NCBI GenBank assembly: GCA_002382755.1 | Contig: DFZT01000008.1 | Coordinates: 1 to 27,603, forward strand | DNA: 27,603 nt | From: Firmicutes bacterium UBA4049 | GTDB lineage: Bacteria; Bacillota; Desulfotomaculia; Desulfotomaculales; Nap2-2B | Reading direction: 5' to 3' | In this document: positions 1 through 9,211 of the stretch, piece after piece | Position numbering within the stretch: the first letter of the stretch is position 1 | Layout of the letters: each line of letters opens with the position of its first letter | Notes under the pieces: model-generated | What the model saw: only the letters and a program-made list of their open reading frames with translations | Database searches by the model: none | What the model was told of the DNA's origin: nothing | Translations under genes and position numbers: made by a program

Positions 1-647
1 GGCATTCCTGAACGCCTGGGATATTTTAGCGGCGTGGGATGTGTTTTTTCAATTACAACAAGTGTCCGTTCATGCCCGAGATAAGGCAGAACCAGCCGCC
101 TGATTTCCTTTAATGATCCTCCCAGAAGTGACAGCATCTGATCGCACCCCTGCGCTTCGACTTCCGCATCTCTGCCTTTTAAGGCAACCATGCGACCCCC
201 TACACGAACCAGTCCAAGACAGTATTCGGCAATCACCGGCAAGGGCCCTACAGCCCTGCAAAAGGCAAAGTCGAACTGTTCCCGGTATTCTTCCCTGCGG
301 CTTATTTCTTCAGCCCTGCCGTATATAGCTGCGGTATTGGAAAGTCTTAAACGGGATACGGCATCATTTAAAAAATCCGCCTTTTTTTTGGAGGATTCGA
401 TCATGGTTAAAGAAATTCCGGGTTTGGCAATTTTCAGCGGTATCCCCGGAAGGCCTGCGCCGCTCCCGACATCAACAACCTGCGGGCTGCCCTCAAGCGG
501 TACGACAAGCAGGCAGGCTAAAGAATCCACAAAATGTTTCAGGGCGGCTTCCTTTTCGGTTAAAATCCTGGTTAGATTTATTTTTTTATTTCCTTCAACA
601 ATTAATTTAAAGTAATTGTTGAAGAGTTCCTTTTGCTCGCTGCTCAA
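1..647 (-). CDS. rsmG: 16S rRNA (guanine-527-N7) methyltransferase RsmG, 3' end cut by window
   Basis: RsmG methylates G527 of 16S rRNA using S-adenosylmethionine. Reading the minus strand from a TTG at 647 gives about 215 residues without a stop, running off the window. It contains the N-terminal NKKINLTRI and LKHFVDSLA motifs, the SAM-binding glycine loop VVDVGSGAGLPGIPL, the FCRAVGPL motif and the late TPLKYPRRSGMP segment, so only about ten C-terminal residues are missing. The TTG is preceded by GGGG at suitable distance. In-frame sequence upstream resembles the family's N-terminus but offers no ATG, GTG or TTG, so the true start may lie slightly upstream on an unusual codon. It follows mnmG by 58 bp, the standard order, and is probably cotranscribed. 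Family assignment is secure; the start is not. Confidence 0.93.
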   Translation of the reverse strand, partial: MSSEQKELFNNYFKLIVEGNKKINLTRILTEKEAALKHFVDSLACLLVVPLEGSPQVVDVGSGAGLPGIPLKIAKPGISLTMIESSKKKADFLNDAVSRLRLSNTAAIYGRAEEISRREEYREQFDFAFCRAVGPLPVIAEYCLGLVRVGGRMVALKGRDAEVEAQGCDQMLSLLGGSLKEIRRLVLPYLGHERTLVVIEKTHPTPLKYPRRSGM

Positions 648-705
648 AATAATCCCCAGTTCTTCCGCGCCTTTAAAGCACCAGTAGACCAGTTCACTAT
701 GATGG

Positions 706-2619
706 TCAGATGGCTGCGCTGCCATTGACGGCCCCTTTCCGCCTTCTTTGCTCAAGGCGGACCATCAGAATGGCTATATCGGCCGGTGTTATACCGGAGA
801 TACGGCTCGCCTGCCCCAGGGAGCGGGGGCGGATTTTTTCCAGCCTTTGTTTGGCCTCGTTGGCCAGACCCTCAATCAAGGCATAATTAATATCTTCAGG
901 TATCCGCCGCTCTTCTAATTTCGTAAACTTTTTAACCTGCTCAGTTTCTTTTTTTATATATCCGGCATATTTAACTTCTATTTCCACTTCCTCAACTACA
1001 TCGTCAAACAAGTCCTCAGGCAGATCCGGCCTGCCGCCCGGCAGGCTGAACAGGTTTTCATACCTCAACTCAGGACGCCTCAGTAAAGAAGCAAGACTTG
1101 CTGATTGGCTCAGGGGCGCGCTGCCGGACTTTTCTAAAACCGTCTGTACTTCTTCGGTAACGGGGATAAAAGTCTTGTTGACCCGTTCAAGATCAGCTTC
1201 AATTAATTTTTTCTTTTTACAGAAAGCTTTGTATCGCTCCGTAGAAACAAGGCCGACTTTATAGCCCGCCTCGGTCAGCCTCAAATCTGCATTGTCCTGG
1301 CGCAGCAGCAGCCTGTGCTCTGCACGGGAAGTCAACAGCCTGTATGGTTCGCCCGCTCCTTTAGTGATCAGATCGTCAATCATTACGCCTATATATGCTT
1401 TGGCGCGGCCAAGGATGAAGGGTTCCTTCTGCTGTACATAGCAGGCGGCGTTAATTCCGGCGATAATTCCCTGTGCTGCCGCCTCTTCGTATCCGGATGT
1501 GCCGTTGATCTGCCCGGCGCTGAACAATCCCCGGATTTCCTTGCACTCGAGGGAGTGTTTTAACTGGGTGGGCAGCAGGTAATCATATTCGATCGCATAA
1601 CCGGGCCTGATTACCTGGACGCTTTCCAGTCCTTTCAGAGTACGAAGCATTTGCAGCTGAACATCTTCCGGCAGGCTTGTGCTCATTCCCTGCACGTACA
1701 TTTCGTTTGTCTCCAGGCCTTCCGGTTCAATAAAGACCTGGTGTCCGGGCCTGTGCGCAAAACGCACAACCTTGTCCTCGATCGAGGGGCAGTAACGCGG
1801 CCCGATCCCTTCAATAAGGCCGCTGAATAAAGGGGATCTGTGCAGGTTATCCCTGATTATCCGGTGAGTGGCTTCATTTGTATAAGTCAGCCAGCAGGGC
1901 GCCTGCTCACGTTCAATCCGCCCGGAAATAAATGAGAACCTGTAGTTTTTCTGATCGCCGGGCTGAATGACCATTTTTGAAAAATCTATACTCCGCCGGT
2001 CAACCCTGGCCGGTGTGCCAGTCTTAAAGCGGCCGAGTTCCAGGCCAAGTTCCCGCAGGTGTCCGGCAAAACCTACCGAGGGAAACTGTCCCTGGGGGCC
2101 TCCCGAAAAAGTTAAATCACCGATTATAATACGTCCTCTCAAGTAAGTGCCGGTTGTTAAAACGACCGCGGACGCCATATATTTTGCCCCCGTACTGCTA
2201 ATTACACCCTGTACGGTATTGCCGGAGACGACCAGTTTTTCCGCCAAAACCTGCTTCAAATCAAGCCCGGGCTGGTTTTCCAGAACACGCCGCATGTTTT
2301 TCTGGTATAATTTTTTATCCGCCTGTACCCGCAGGGCACGCATCGCCGGCCCTTTGGCCGTGTTTAACATCCTGACCTGAATAGCGGACCGGTCGGTATT
2401 TAAGCCCATTTCCCCGCCGAGCGCGTCCACTTCCCTGACCAGCTGCGCTTTTGCAGGCCCACCCACGGAAGGGTTGCAGGGCATCATGGCAATATTATCC
2501 AGATTTAAAGTCAAAATCAGAGTACGGCAGCCCATTCTGGCTGCAGCCAGCGCTGCCTCGCAGCCGGAATGGCCCGCCCCGATTACAACAACATCGTATG
2601 TGCCAGCCAGGTACTCCAT
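706..2619 (-). CDS. mnmG: tRNA uridine-5-carboxymethylaminomethyl modification enzyme MnmG (GidA)
   Basis: MnmG is the FAD-dependent partner of MnmE; together they add (carboxymethyl)aminomethyl groups to U34 of tRNAs reading NNA/NNG codons. The protein begins [19 protein letters not shown], with the dinucleotide-binding GxGxxG near residues 12-17, then the [22 protein letters not shown] signature, the GTYLRG and [12 protein letters not shown] motifs, and the helical C-terminal domain that contacts MnmE. An ATG at 2646 would add nine residues and overlap the end of mnmE. I prefer 2619 because GAGGGA lies eight bases upstream and the protein then starts just before the FAD motif. The length, 637 residues, is normal. 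It sits 11 bp after the mnmE stop in the same operon. Confidence 0.97.
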   Translation of the reverse strand: MEYLAGTYDVVVIGAGHSGCEAALAAARMGCRTLILTLNLDNIAMMPCNPSVGGPAKAQLVREVDALGGEMGLNTDRSAIQVRMLNTAKGPAMRALRVQADKKLYQKNMRRVLENQPGLDLKQVLAEKLVVSGNTVQGVISSTGAKYMASAVVLTTGTYLRGRIIIGDLTFSGGPQGQFPSVGFAGHLRELGLELGRFKTGTPARVDRRSIDFSKMVIQPGDQKNYRFSFISGRIEREQAPCWLTYTNEATHRIIRDNLHRSPLFSGLIEGIGPRYCPSIEDKVVRFAHRPGHQVFIEPEGLETNEMYVQGMSTSLPEDVQLQMLRTLKGLESVQVIRPGYAIEYDYLLPTQLKHSLECKEIRGLFSAGQINGTSGYEEAAAQGIIAGINAACYVQQKEPFILGRAKAYIGVMIDDLITKGAGEPYRLLTSRAEHRLLLRQDNADLRLTEAGYKVGLVSTERYKAFCKKKKLIEADLERVNKTFIPVTEEVQTVLEKSGSAPLSQSASLASLLRRPELRYENLFSLPGGRPDLPEDLFDDVVEEVEIEVKYAGYIKKETEQVKKFTKLEERRIPEDINYALIEGLANEAKQRLEKIRPRSLGQASRISGITPADIAILMVRLEQRRRKGAVNGSAAI

Positions 2620-2630
2620 CAAAGCTTCCC

Positions 2631-4031
2631 TCACTTGCCAATGCAAAAGTTAGCAAAAATATGATCAATAATTTCTTCCGTGGCGGTTGAACCTGTTATT
2701 TCACCCAGTGTAACCCAGGCTGCATGCAGGTCGACAGCCTGCAGGTCCTCCGGCAGTCCTTCCTCGACAGCCTGCAAAGCTTCTTTTAAATGATCTTCGC
2801 AACGTCGCAGTATATCCCTGTGCCGCACGTTGCTTACCAGATAATTTCCTCCAGGCTCAATTTTACCTTCAAAGACAATCTTCTCTATGGTATTCGAAAG
2901 TTCTTCAAGCCCGGCGCCCGTTTTAGCGGATATTTCAAGGACCGGGCATTCACCGTCAGGGCAGCTTGCTGATACCCGTCCGGCCCCTGTGAGGTCTATT
3001 TTGTTTATCAAAAGGATTTTTCTTTTTTTGTGAAGACCTTCCAAAAGCTCCCGGTCTTCTTTTGTAAAGCCCTGCACAGCGTCAATAATAAACAGAACGA
3101 GGTCGGCTGACTCAAGAGCGTCCCGGGACCTCTGCACGCCGATACTTTCCACGGGATCGTCGGTCGGGCGCAAACCGGCCGTATCGGCCAATTTTATTGG
3201 TATTCCCTTTATGTTCACAACTTCTTCGATAATATCCCTGGTTGTGCCGGGAATTTCAGTCACAATTGCTCTTTTTTCCTTGAGCAGGGCGTTTAATAAA
3301 GACGACTTGCCTGCGTTAGGCCTGCCGGCAATTACAGCCAGGATACCCTCCCGGTAAATTTTACCCTTCTCGGCCGAGTCAATTAGGAAACCCACTTGTT
3401 TAAGGATCTTAACCAACTTTTCCCTTATCTGAAACCTGTCTTCAGGCTCAGGAAATTCGTCCGGAAAATCAATACTTGCTTCCACTTCAGCCAGCAAGGC
3501 GGTAAGCTCTTTTTGTATTTCGCCCACTTTACCGGAAAATTCACCCTTTAGCTGAGAAACAGCCAGCTTCAGGCCCGCGTCTGTTTTTGCCCTGATTATG
3601 TCTATGACTGCTTCCGCCTGGATTAGATCCAGCCGACCGTTTAAAAAAGCCCGGCGTGAAAACTCGCCCGGCTCCGCCAAACGGGCCCCCTGGCCGAGCA
3701 CCGTCTCCAGTATTTTGCGCAGAGGAATAAGCCCGCCATGGCAGTTAAATTCAACAACATCCTCTTTTGTGTAGCTTTTAGGAGCGGCCATGACGCCTAT
3801 CAGAACTTCATCGATTATCTCGCTGTTTCGGGGTTCCGACACATAGCCATAAAAAAGCCTGTAACCGGGGTTTCCCTCCCACCATTCTTTACCCCCGGCG
3901 GGTATAAAGACTTTTCTGGCAATATCAAAAGCCCTGTGTCCGCTTAGTCTGACAATGCCAATGCCGCCTTCTCCAAGAGGTGTTGAGATCGCTGCAATTG
4001 TGTCAGATAACAATACCACCACCGCTTCCAA
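2631..4031 (-). CDS. mnmE: tRNA modification GTPase MnmE (TrmE)
   Basis: MnmE is the GTPase half of the MnmEG complex that modifies U34 of tRNA. The N-terminal tetrahydrofolate-binding domain starts [23 protein letters not shown]. The embedded Ras-like G domain shows G1 GRPNAGKSS (about 236-244), G2 with TTRD, G3 DTAG (about 283-286) and G4 NKID. The C-terminus ends CIGK, the conserved cysteine tail used in catalysis. The open frame starts at a TTG at 4031 with a weak ribosome site. Relatives usually begin at the equivalent of SDTIAAIST, so an internal GTG or TTG (4022-4013) may be used. It lies 35 bp after jag, and that gap contains an exact 9-bp tandem repeat (4043-4060). Confidence 0.96.
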   Translation of the reverse strand: MEAVVVLLSDTIAAISTPLGEGGIGIVRLSGHRAFDIARKVFIPAGGKEWWEGNPGYRLFYGYVSEPRNSEIIDEVLIGVMAAPKSYTKEDVVEFNCHGGLIPLRKILETVLGQGARLAEPGEFSRRAFLNGRLDLIQAEAVIDIIRAKTDAGLKLAVSQLKGEFSGKVGEIQKELTALLAEVEASIDFPDEFPEPEDRFQIREKLVKILKQVGFLIDSAEKGKIYREGILAVIAGRPNAGKSSLLNALLKEKRAIVTEIPGTTRDIIEEVVNIKGIPIKLADTAGLRPTDDPVESIGVQRSRDALESADLVLFIIDAVQGFTKEDRELLEGLHKKRKILLINKIDLTGAGRVSASCPDGECPVLEISAKTGAGLEELSNTIEKIVFEGKIEPGGNYLVSNVRHRDILRRCEDHLKEALQAVEEGLPEDLQAVDLHAAWVTLGEITGSTATEEIIDHIFANFCIGK

Positions 4032-4066
4032 AAGTCCGTGACATCTGCAATATCTGCAATATATGT

Positions 4067-4699
4067 TCAGGCCCGGGCATGCCTTTTAGGAGATATTATT
4101 ATTTTCCGGTAAGGCTCCTCGCCTTCACTGTATGTATAAACATCCTCCAAACCTTGCAGGGTTGTATGAATAATCCTTCTTTCATGAGGACTCATCGGTT
4201 CAAGAACAACATTTCTGCCCTTTTGCCTGGCTTTTTCAGCCAACCTCAAAGCGAGATCCTCCAGCGTCTGCTCCCTGCGCACCCGATACCCGCCAACATC
4301 AAGCAGAACCTTGCGTCTTTCCTCCTGCTTCTTATTAACACCAAGGCTGACCAGATACTGAAGAGCGTCAAGCGTTTCTCCGCGCTTACCAATAAGCACG
4401 CCCAGGCCCTCTCCCTGGATATCTATCGATAAAATCCCGTCGCTTTCGTGAATATCTATATCTGCGGAAAAATCCATTGCTTTAAAGATTTTCTCCAGTA
4501 AGTTTCTGGCCCGTTGTGAAGGAGTTTCCTTGACGCGAACACGAACTTTAGCCATTCGGTTTCCTAAAATCCCAAACAGCCCCCGTGAAGGTTCCTCCAA
4601 CACGTCCACCTGCGCCTGTTCAACTCCTATGCCTAAATCAGCCAAAGCCTGTTCTACCGCTTCGTTGACTGTCTTACCTACCTTTTCCACTTCTACCAC
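4067..4699 (-). CDS. khpB: RNA-binding protein KhpB (Jag/SpoIIIJ-associated)
   Basis: Jag/KhpB is a small cytoplasmic RNA-binding protein linked to cell elongation and encoded beside YidC in Firmicutes. Its 210 residues show three parts in order: an N-terminal Jag-N domain (KTVNEAVEQALADLG, then EEPSRGLFGILG), a KH domain with the GKRG loop (IGKRGETLDALQYLVSLGV), and a C-terminal R3H domain (MSPHERRIIHTTLQG with the Arg-x3-His spacing). The start is GTG at 4699, inside the last codons of yidC (26-bp overlap), suggesting translational coupling. A second GTG three codons downstream is an alternative start. Confidence 0.93.
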   Translation of the reverse strand: MVEVEKVGKTVNEAVEQALADLGIGVEQAQVDVLEEPSRGLFGILGNRMAKVRVRVKETPSQRARNLLEKIFKAMDFSADIDIHESDGILSIDIQGEGLGVLIGKRGETLDALQYLVSLGVNKKQEERRKVLLDVGGYRVRREQTLEDLALRLAEKARQKGRNVVLEPMSPHERRIIHTTLQGLEDVYTYSEGEEPYRKIIISPKRHARA

Positions 4700-5423
4700 T
4701 TTCCGCTATAGCCTCCTTTATCCCTGCAATCTGCTTGTTGACAAAATATTGCTGAATAATGCCCATAATATTAAAAACAACCCAGTACAAAGACAAACCG
4801 GCAGGAACAGTCATACAAATATATGCTATAAAAACCGGCATGGTAAATAACATTATCCTCTGTGTGGGATCATTGGTCGTCATGGTCATCTTTGACTGCA
4901 GGTATGTTGTTACACCAGCCAATACAGGCAAAATTAAGACAACAAAAGCCGAAGCAAGATCATTAATATCAGTTAATCTATAGACCTGGCTCAAATTGCT
5001 TATCCATAAAAAACCTGCATTTACATGCTCTAAATTAATGAACTCTAGATGGTGTTTTGGGTTATCGAAATAATGCAAAAGGGCTTGGTACAAAGCTATC
5101 AAAATAGGTAACTGGACAATCAGGGGAAGGCAGCCGGACATGGGGTTTACATTGTGCTGCTTGTATAATTCCATTATCTTCTGCTGCATTTTCTGCGGAT
5201 TTTTTTCTTTATATTTTTCCTGAATCTCCTTCATTTTCGGAGCCAGCTGCTGCATAACAACCATTGAACGCATCTGTTTTGCGGACAATGGATAAAGCAC
5301 AACTTTAACCAGCACTGTCAGAAGTATAATCGCCAATCCGTAATTCGGCAGGTGAATCATTTCTGTGAATTTATATAAATAATCTAATAAATATGTCATT
5401 CCAACGACTATTGACTGAAACAA
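4674..5423 (-). CDS. yidC: membrane protein insertase YidC (Oxa1/SpoIIIJ family)
   Basis: YidC inserts and folds proteins in the cytoplasmic membrane, alone or with SecYEG. The 249-residue protein is the short Gram-positive type without the large periplasmic domain. It has a hydrophobic segment at about 27-47 (GLAIILLTVLVKVVLYPLSA), the cytoplasmic coiled hairpin KEIQEKYKEKNPQKMQQKIMEL, the GCLPLIVQLPILIALYQAL membrane segment, and further membrane spans in the C-terminal half. The start is TTG at 5423 with a near-perfect GGAGGTGA ribosome site four bases upstream. Unlike many SpoIIIJ proteins I see no lipobox cysteine. It lies 40 bp after yidD. Confidence 0.96.
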   Translation of the reverse strand: MFQSIVVGMTYLLDYLYKFTEMIHLPNYGLAIILLTVLVKVVLYPLSAKQMRSMVVMQQLAPKMKEIQEKYKEKNPQKMQQKIMELYKQHNVNPMSGCLPLIVQLPILIALYQALLHYFDNPKHHLEFINLEHVNAGFLWISNLSQVYRLTDINDLASAFVVLILPVLAGVTTYLQSKMTMTTNDPTQRIMLFTMPVFIAYICMTVPAGLSLYWVVFNIMGIIQQYFVNKQIAGIKEAIAESGRSGKGR

Positions 5424-5463
5424 TAAATCACCTCCAGATTATTCGCACGGGGATTGCATATAT

Positions 5464-5670
5464 TTAGACCGGGTCATATCCACCTGGGCAAAAGGGATGA
5501 CAGCGCAGCAATCTTTTAGCCGTTTTCCACAAGCCAATAGCCAGCCCGTATTTAGAAACGGCCTGGCAGGCATATTCGGAACAAGTAGGGTAAAACCTGC
5601 AGGAAGGCGGTAAGAAAGGTGAAATACACTTTTGATAAAACTTTATTAAGATTATGATAAACTTACTCAT
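5464..5670 (-). CDS. yidD: membrane protein insertion efficiency factor YidD
   Basis: YidD is a small membrane-associated protein that assists YidC-dependent insertion. The 68 residues carry the full signature: hydrophobic N-terminus [15 protein letters not shown], then [19 protein letters not shown] with conserved cysteines, then [20 protein letters not shown] ribosome site precedes the ATG. It sits 12 bp after rnpA and before yidC, the classic order. Confidence 0.95.
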   Translation of the reverse strand: MSKFIIILIKFYQKCISPFLPPSCRFYPTCSEYACQAVSKYGLAIGLWKTAKRLLRCHPFCPGGYDPV

Positions 5671-5682
5671 GAAGACCTCGTT

Positions 5683-6054
5683 CTATGTTTTACCAACCGA
5701 AGCTTTCCCGGCAATTTTGCCGCCCGGATTTTTTTTCAGGAGCAGGAAAAGCTTATCCAAAAGTGTGTGGTAATTTTCTGAAGCTGCGCTTTTCCTTGCA
5801 ATAATTACATAATCGTTGCCGCAAGGAAAAACTTCTTCATTTACCCTGCAAATTTCTTTCAGCAGCCTTTTTACCCGATTACGAACAACAGCTTTGCCAA
5901 CTTTTTTACCTACGGAAAAACCGAACCTTTTTTCAGAGCTGTCCTTATTTCTGCGTATATAAAGAACAAGGGAAGAATTAGAAACTGATCTTCCTACTCT
6001 GAAGACCCGGCGAAATTCCCTGTTTTTTTTAATAATTTTAAAACAGCCGCTCAT
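5683..6054 (-). CDS. rnpA: ribonuclease P protein component RnpA
   Basis: RnpA is the basic protein subunit of RNase P, which matures tRNA 5' ends with the M1 RNA. The 123 residues include FRRVFRVGRSVSN, the strand RFGFSVGKKVGKAVVRNRVKR and the RNR signature (RNRVKRLLKE) that contacts catalytic RNA. The length is normal. The last dozen residues (GGKIAGKASVGKT) are a low-complexity basic tail. It is located directly after rpmH. Confidence 0.95.
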   Translation of the reverse strand: MSGCFKIIKKNREFRRVFRVGRSVSNSSLVLYIRRNKDSSEKRFGFSVGKKVGKAVVRNRVKRLLKEICRVNEEVFPCGNDYVIIARKSAASENYHTLLDKLFLLLKKNPGGKIAGKASVGKT

Positions 6055-6101
6055 ACCGGTTTAACCTGTTTAACATACTTAAATAACCATTTAACTTTCA
6101 T

Positions 6102-6236
6102 CTAGGCTGATAATTTATTTCTTCCTCTATGGCGCCTTCTTAAAATAATTTTCCTTCCCGAACGATCTGACATACGTTTTAAAAAGCCATGTATCTTCTT
6201 GCGCTTTCTTTCTTTTGGCTGAAATGTTCTCTTCAC
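6102..6236 (-). CDS. rpmH: 50S ribosomal protein L34
   Basis: Translating the minus strand from GTG at 6236 gives a 44-residue, highly basic protein beginning [18 protein letters not shown] and ending [12 protein letters not shown], the unmistakable L34 pattern including [23 protein letters not shown] sequence. It is the first gene of the leftward operon, 47 bp ahead of rnpA. A GAGGGAG ribosome site lies upstream at slightly long spacing. L34 stabilises domain III of 23S rRNA in the large subunit. Confidence 0.96.
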   Translation of the reverse strand: MKRTFQPKERKRKKIHGFLKRMSDRSGRKIILRRRHRGRNKLSA

Positions 6237-6346
6237 CTTTTTTACACTCCCTCTAAGGCTTCTAAATTACAGCAAATTTTTTAAAAGGTCTATAAAAAAA
6301 ACACCGCGACACGGGTTATCCCGGTCACTTGATCATAAACAGGATA

Positions 6347-6376
6347 ATTATATAGTAAAAACTTGCCTTAAGTCAA
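6347..6376 (-). promoter_or_regulatory. sigma-A-type promoter for the rpmH operon
   Basis: On the minus strand a -35 hexamer TTGACT (6371-6376) is followed after 18 bp by a perfect -10 TATAAT (6347-6352). Transcription would begin near 6340, leaving a leader of about 100 nt before the rpmH GTG. It is back-to-back with the dnaA promoter. Confidence 0.75.
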
Positions 6377-6435
6377 GAAAAGCTTAGCAAGAAAAAAACT
6401 AAGCGCAGATTAGGTTTAATCGACTTCTCATCCAG

Positions 6436-6464
6436 TTGCCACTTTCTCAAAAATTTGCTATTAT
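6436..6464 (+). promoter_or_regulatory. sigma-A-type promoter for dnaA
   Basis: TTGCCA (6436-6441), a 17-bp spacer and TATTAT (6459-6464, within TATTATAAT) form a good housekeeping promoter about 120 bp ahead of the dnaA ATG. DnaA autoregulation through boxes here is not evident, because no consensus box overlaps it. Confidence 0.7.
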
Positions 6465-6587
6465 AATTATACAAGAAGGCTATTGGCTAATCAGCCTAAA
6501 TCCTTTTCAGCTAAAAAAATTAACAAACTTAGCCTTTCCTTTTAACCCTTAATTCTTGGGTCTTTTTTTACCATTGGAGGGTAATCA

Positions 6588-7919
6588 ATGAATCATGTTC
6601 AGGAAGCCTGGAATGATATCCTGGAGAAACTCGAGTCCCGCTTAAGCAGGCATTCTTTCGAAACCTGGCTGCAGTCAGCCCAACCAATCGGCATTTACGA
6701 CCACGAATTATATATAGAGGTTCCCGACCACTTTTCCAAGGAATGGCTGACAACTCATTACTCATCAACAATAAAAGCAATCCTGAAAGACATAATTGAA
6801 GATGATGTCGAACTTAAATTTGTAACCGTAGGAGAAATACCTGATTCCCTGCTGGACAAAATAAAAGATTCCAAATATCCCCTGGGCAAGGAAAAAACCC
6901 ACCTGCACAACCGTTATACCTTCGACACCTTCGTTGTCGGCAACAGCAACCGCTTTGCTCACGCGGCTTCGCTTGCGGTTGCCGAATCACCCGCGGAAGC
7001 TTATAATCCCCTTTTTATTTATGGCGGAGTTGGCTTAGGCAAGACACATCTTATGCACGCAATCGGTCATCACATTATTAAAAGCAAAAAGAATCTTAAA
7101 ATTACTTACGTTACAACGGAAAGGTTTACAAATGAACTGATCACATCCATTCAGGAAAACGAAATGGGTAAATTCAGGACCAATTACAGGAACATAGATA
7201 TTCTTCTGGTTGATGATATACAGTTTTTAGAAAAAAAAGAAAGAACACAGGAAGAGTTTTTTCACACTTTCAACACCTTATACGAAGCAAACAAACAGAT
7301 CGTCATCTCCAGCGACCGCCTTCCCAAAGAGATTCCAACGCTTGAGGACAGGCTTCGCTCCAGGTTTGAATGGGGCCTGATTGCCGATATCCAGGCGCCG
7401 GATCTGGAAACCCGGATTGCAATTTTACAAAAAAAATCTCAACTTGAAAACCTGGAAATTTCAAACGATATACTTGCTCACATTGCAAGCAAAATCGAAT
7501 CAAATATACGCGAGCTGGAAGGCGCCTTAATCAAACTGATTGCATTTTCTTCCCTGCATAATTACAAAATAACCGAAGAATTGGCAATTGAGGTTTTAAA
7601 GGATTATCTTTCACCCCAAAAACTAAAACCTATTACGATCATAGAAATCCAAAAAACAGTGGCATCGTATTACAATCTGTCTCCGGACGAACTAAAAACA
7701 AAGAAAAGAAGCAAAGACAGGGCTTTTCCGCGTCATATAGCAATGTACTTATGCCGGCAGCTTACCGACTGCTCCCTGCCGCAAATAGGCGAAGAGTTCG
7801 GCGGCCGCGACCATACCACTGTCATGCACGCCTGCGAGAAGATTAACAATTTATTACAAAACGACAGGGTATTGCAAGTACTTCTTAAAGAACTTGAAGA
7901 AACTATCCGGCAGCAATAA
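6588..7919 (+). CDS. dnaA: chromosomal replication initiator DnaA
   Basis: DnaA binds DnaA boxes at oriC and, as an ATP filament, opens the duplex. The 443-residue protein has domain I (MNHVQEAWNDILEKLESRL), a short linker, the AAA+ module with Walker A GGVGLGKTHL near residue 146 and Walker B LLVDDIQF near 206, an arginine-finger region (EDRLRSRFEWGL), and domain IV with the DNA-binding signature GGRDHTTVMHACEKI near 405. The start ATG has GGAGGG seven bases upstream. Length and order (dnaA then dnaN) are canonical. Confidence 0.99.
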   Translation: MNHVQEAWNDILEKLESRLSRHSFETWLQSAQPIGIYDHELYIEVPDHFSKEWLTTHYSSTIKAILKDIIEDDVELKFVTVGEIPDSLLDKIKDSKYPLGKEKTHLHNRYTFDTFVVGNSNRFAHAASLAVAESPAEAYNPLFIYGGVGLGKTHLMHAIGHHIIKSKKNLKITYVTTERFTNELITSIQENEMGKFRTNYRNIDILLVDDIQFLEKKERTQEEFFHTFNTLYEANKQIVISSDRLPKEIPTLEDRLRSRFEWGLIADIQAPDLETRIAILQKKSQLENLEISNDILAHIASKIESNIRELEGALIKLIAFSSLHNYKITEELAIEVLKDYLSPQKLKPITIIEIQKTVASYYNLSPDELKTKKRSKDRAFPRHIAMYLCRQLTDCSLPQIGEEFGGRDHTTVMHACEKINNLLQNDRVLQVLLKELEETIRQQ

Positions 7920-7939
7920 ATAAACTGGTTAAGCTCTGC

Positions 7940-8055
7940 TTATACACATTAATTATTTTTCAAAAAGCCCGTCAAGTCTGATATATTTCGAAGTTTCCAC
8001 ATAATCACACACCCTATTATTAGTATTACTACTTTATATTTATATCTAAATATAA
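7940..8055 (+). other. oriC: putative oriC: DnaA box, DnaA-trio-like element and AT-rich palindrome
   Basis: The 160-bp dnaA-dnaN gap contains, left to right: TTATACACA at 7940-7948, which fits the box consensus TTATNCACA; GTTTCCACA at 7993-8001, a weaker box; a short C-run (8012-8014); then in-phase triplets CTA-TTA-TTA-GTA-TTA-CTA from 8014 to 8031; then a 9-bp-arm palindrome TTATATTTA/TAAATATAA (8034-8055). In Bacillus subtilis the basal unwinding element is DnaA box, GC-rich spacer, then triplets read 3'-(G/A)AT-5' on one strand; five of six triplets here match. The similarity is seen directly; origin function is inferred. Confidence 0.72.
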
Positions 8056-8079
8056 ACAAGACCAGAAAGGATATCCCCG

Positions 8080-9195
8080 ATGAACGTAACCATAAACAGA
8101 TCAGACCTCCTTCATGCAATACAAACAGTTTATAGAACCAGCCCTGCAAAAATAACCATGCCCATTCTTGGCGGTATGCTGATCAAGACGGAGAAAGGGT
8201 TTGTTACAGCTACTCTGACCGACCTGGATATCACAACACAGTGCCGTGTACCTGCAAGCGTTGTGGAAAACGATCTTATTTGCCTTCCCGCCCGCCAAAT
8301 ATCGGATATAGTACGGCACCTTACAGACGAAGTGATTAGTATTGAGACTTTACCCGAGAATAACTGCGCAAAAATATTATACGGTGAATCGGAAATCAAT
8401 ATCTACGGCCTTCCGCCGGAGCAGTTTCCGGAGATACCTGCTCCCGGCGGCCAGCAGTTCTTCCAGGTAAAGAAAAAAACCTTCAAAGAAATGATCCGGC
8501 AGACTATTTTTGCTGTTTCCACAGATCGGACACGCCCTTTATTCACAGGTGTGTTTTTTGAGATTTCAAACCAGAAACTCCGTCTTGTGGCTACGGACAC
8601 TCACCGCCTTGCTTTAACGGAAACTTCCCTGGAAGTCTCAACGCCGGCTTCAAATATCATTGTCCCCAGCAGCGCCTTGAATGAGTTAAACAGGATCTTG
8701 CAAAGCGATGAGGAAAATATGCTCATTGAGATAGGCTTGAGTCACGTCTTTTTTTCCACAGAGGATACAGTTTTGTCCACAAGGCTGATTGCAGGACAGT
8801 TTCCTCTTTATAATCAGATCATCCCGACAAAGTACGTTTCACAACTGCAGGCGGGCGTAAGGGAAACATATGACGCTGTAAGAAGGGCCGCTCTTTTACC
8901 GCTGGAAGAGATTCCGGTAATTCACTTTTCCCTTAGCACGCAGCAGTGCATATTGTTTTTAAATACCTCCGCCGGATGGATAAGGGAGAAAATTAACGCA
9001 AACTACCAGGGTGAACCTTTGGAAGTCTTTTTTAACGCGCGCTACTTGATGGACTGCCTGCATATTATTCCGACGGAAGATTTTTCAATAGATTTTACGG
9101 GTCCTTTAAGCGCGGCGGTAATTCGCCCTTCTGAAAAGGATAACTTCCTTTCCCTGCTGCTGCCGGCCCGTCCGCGGGAGGAAAAAAAATTATAA
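8080..9195 (+). CDS. dnaN: DNA polymerase III beta subunit (sliding clamp)
   Basis: DnaN forms the ring that tethers DNA polymerase III and is a platform for repair proteins. The 371-residue protein starts MNVTINRSDLLHAIQTVYR and shows the three repeated clamp folds, including the ATLTDLDITTQC motif of domain 1, LVATDTHRLALTE of domain 2 and the late DFTGPLSAAVIRP segment; it lacks a strict MPMRL tail, ending in LLLPARPREEKKL. An AAAGGA ribosome site precedes the ATG. It contains box-like nonamers (8515-8523, 8752-8760, 8773-8781), noted separately. Confidence 0.98.
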   Translation: MNVTINRSDLLHAIQTVYRTSPAKITMPILGGMLIKTEKGFVTATLTDLDITTQCRVPASVVENDLICLPARQISDIVRHLTDEVISIETLPENNCAKILYGESEINIYGLPPEQFPEIPAPGGQQFFQVKKKTFKEMIRQTIFAVSTDRTRPLFTGVFFEISNQKLRLVATDTHRLALTETSLEVSTPASNIIVPSSALNELNRILQSDEENMLIEIGLSHVFFSTEDTVLSTRLIAGQFPLYNQIIPTKYVSQLQAGVRETYDAVRRAALLPLEEIPVIHFSLSTQQCILFLNTSAGWIREKINANYQGEPLEVFFNARYLMDCLHIIPTEDFSIDFTGPLSAAVIRPSEKDNFLSLLLPARPREEKKL

Positions 9196-9211
9196 GAGAG
9201 GCGGCGAAAAG

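Larger units (their letters stand above)
6237..6587. other. rpmH-dnaA divergent intergenic region
   Basis: This 351-bp AT-rich gap has no gene. It carries the divergent rpmH and dnaA promoters. Small inverted repeats are present: CGGG-TTAT-CCCG near 6313-6324, GGCT-AATC-AGCC near 6485-6497, and an ACCC...GGGT hairpin followed by CTTTTTTT near 6545-6568 just before the dnaA ribosome site, which could act as a weak attenuator. I looked for the DnaA-box consensus TTATNCACA on both strands and found none, so this gap alone is a poor origin candidate. Confidence 0.6.

Noticed and set aside
190..615. 141-codon plus-strand open frame at the left edge
   Set aside because: It is antisense to a clear RsmG reading frame and its product has no recognisable motif.
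6313..6324. TTATCCCGG as a DnaA box upstream of dnaA
   Set aside because: It lacks the CACA end required by the consensus and is part of a CGGG-TTAT-CCCG hairpin.
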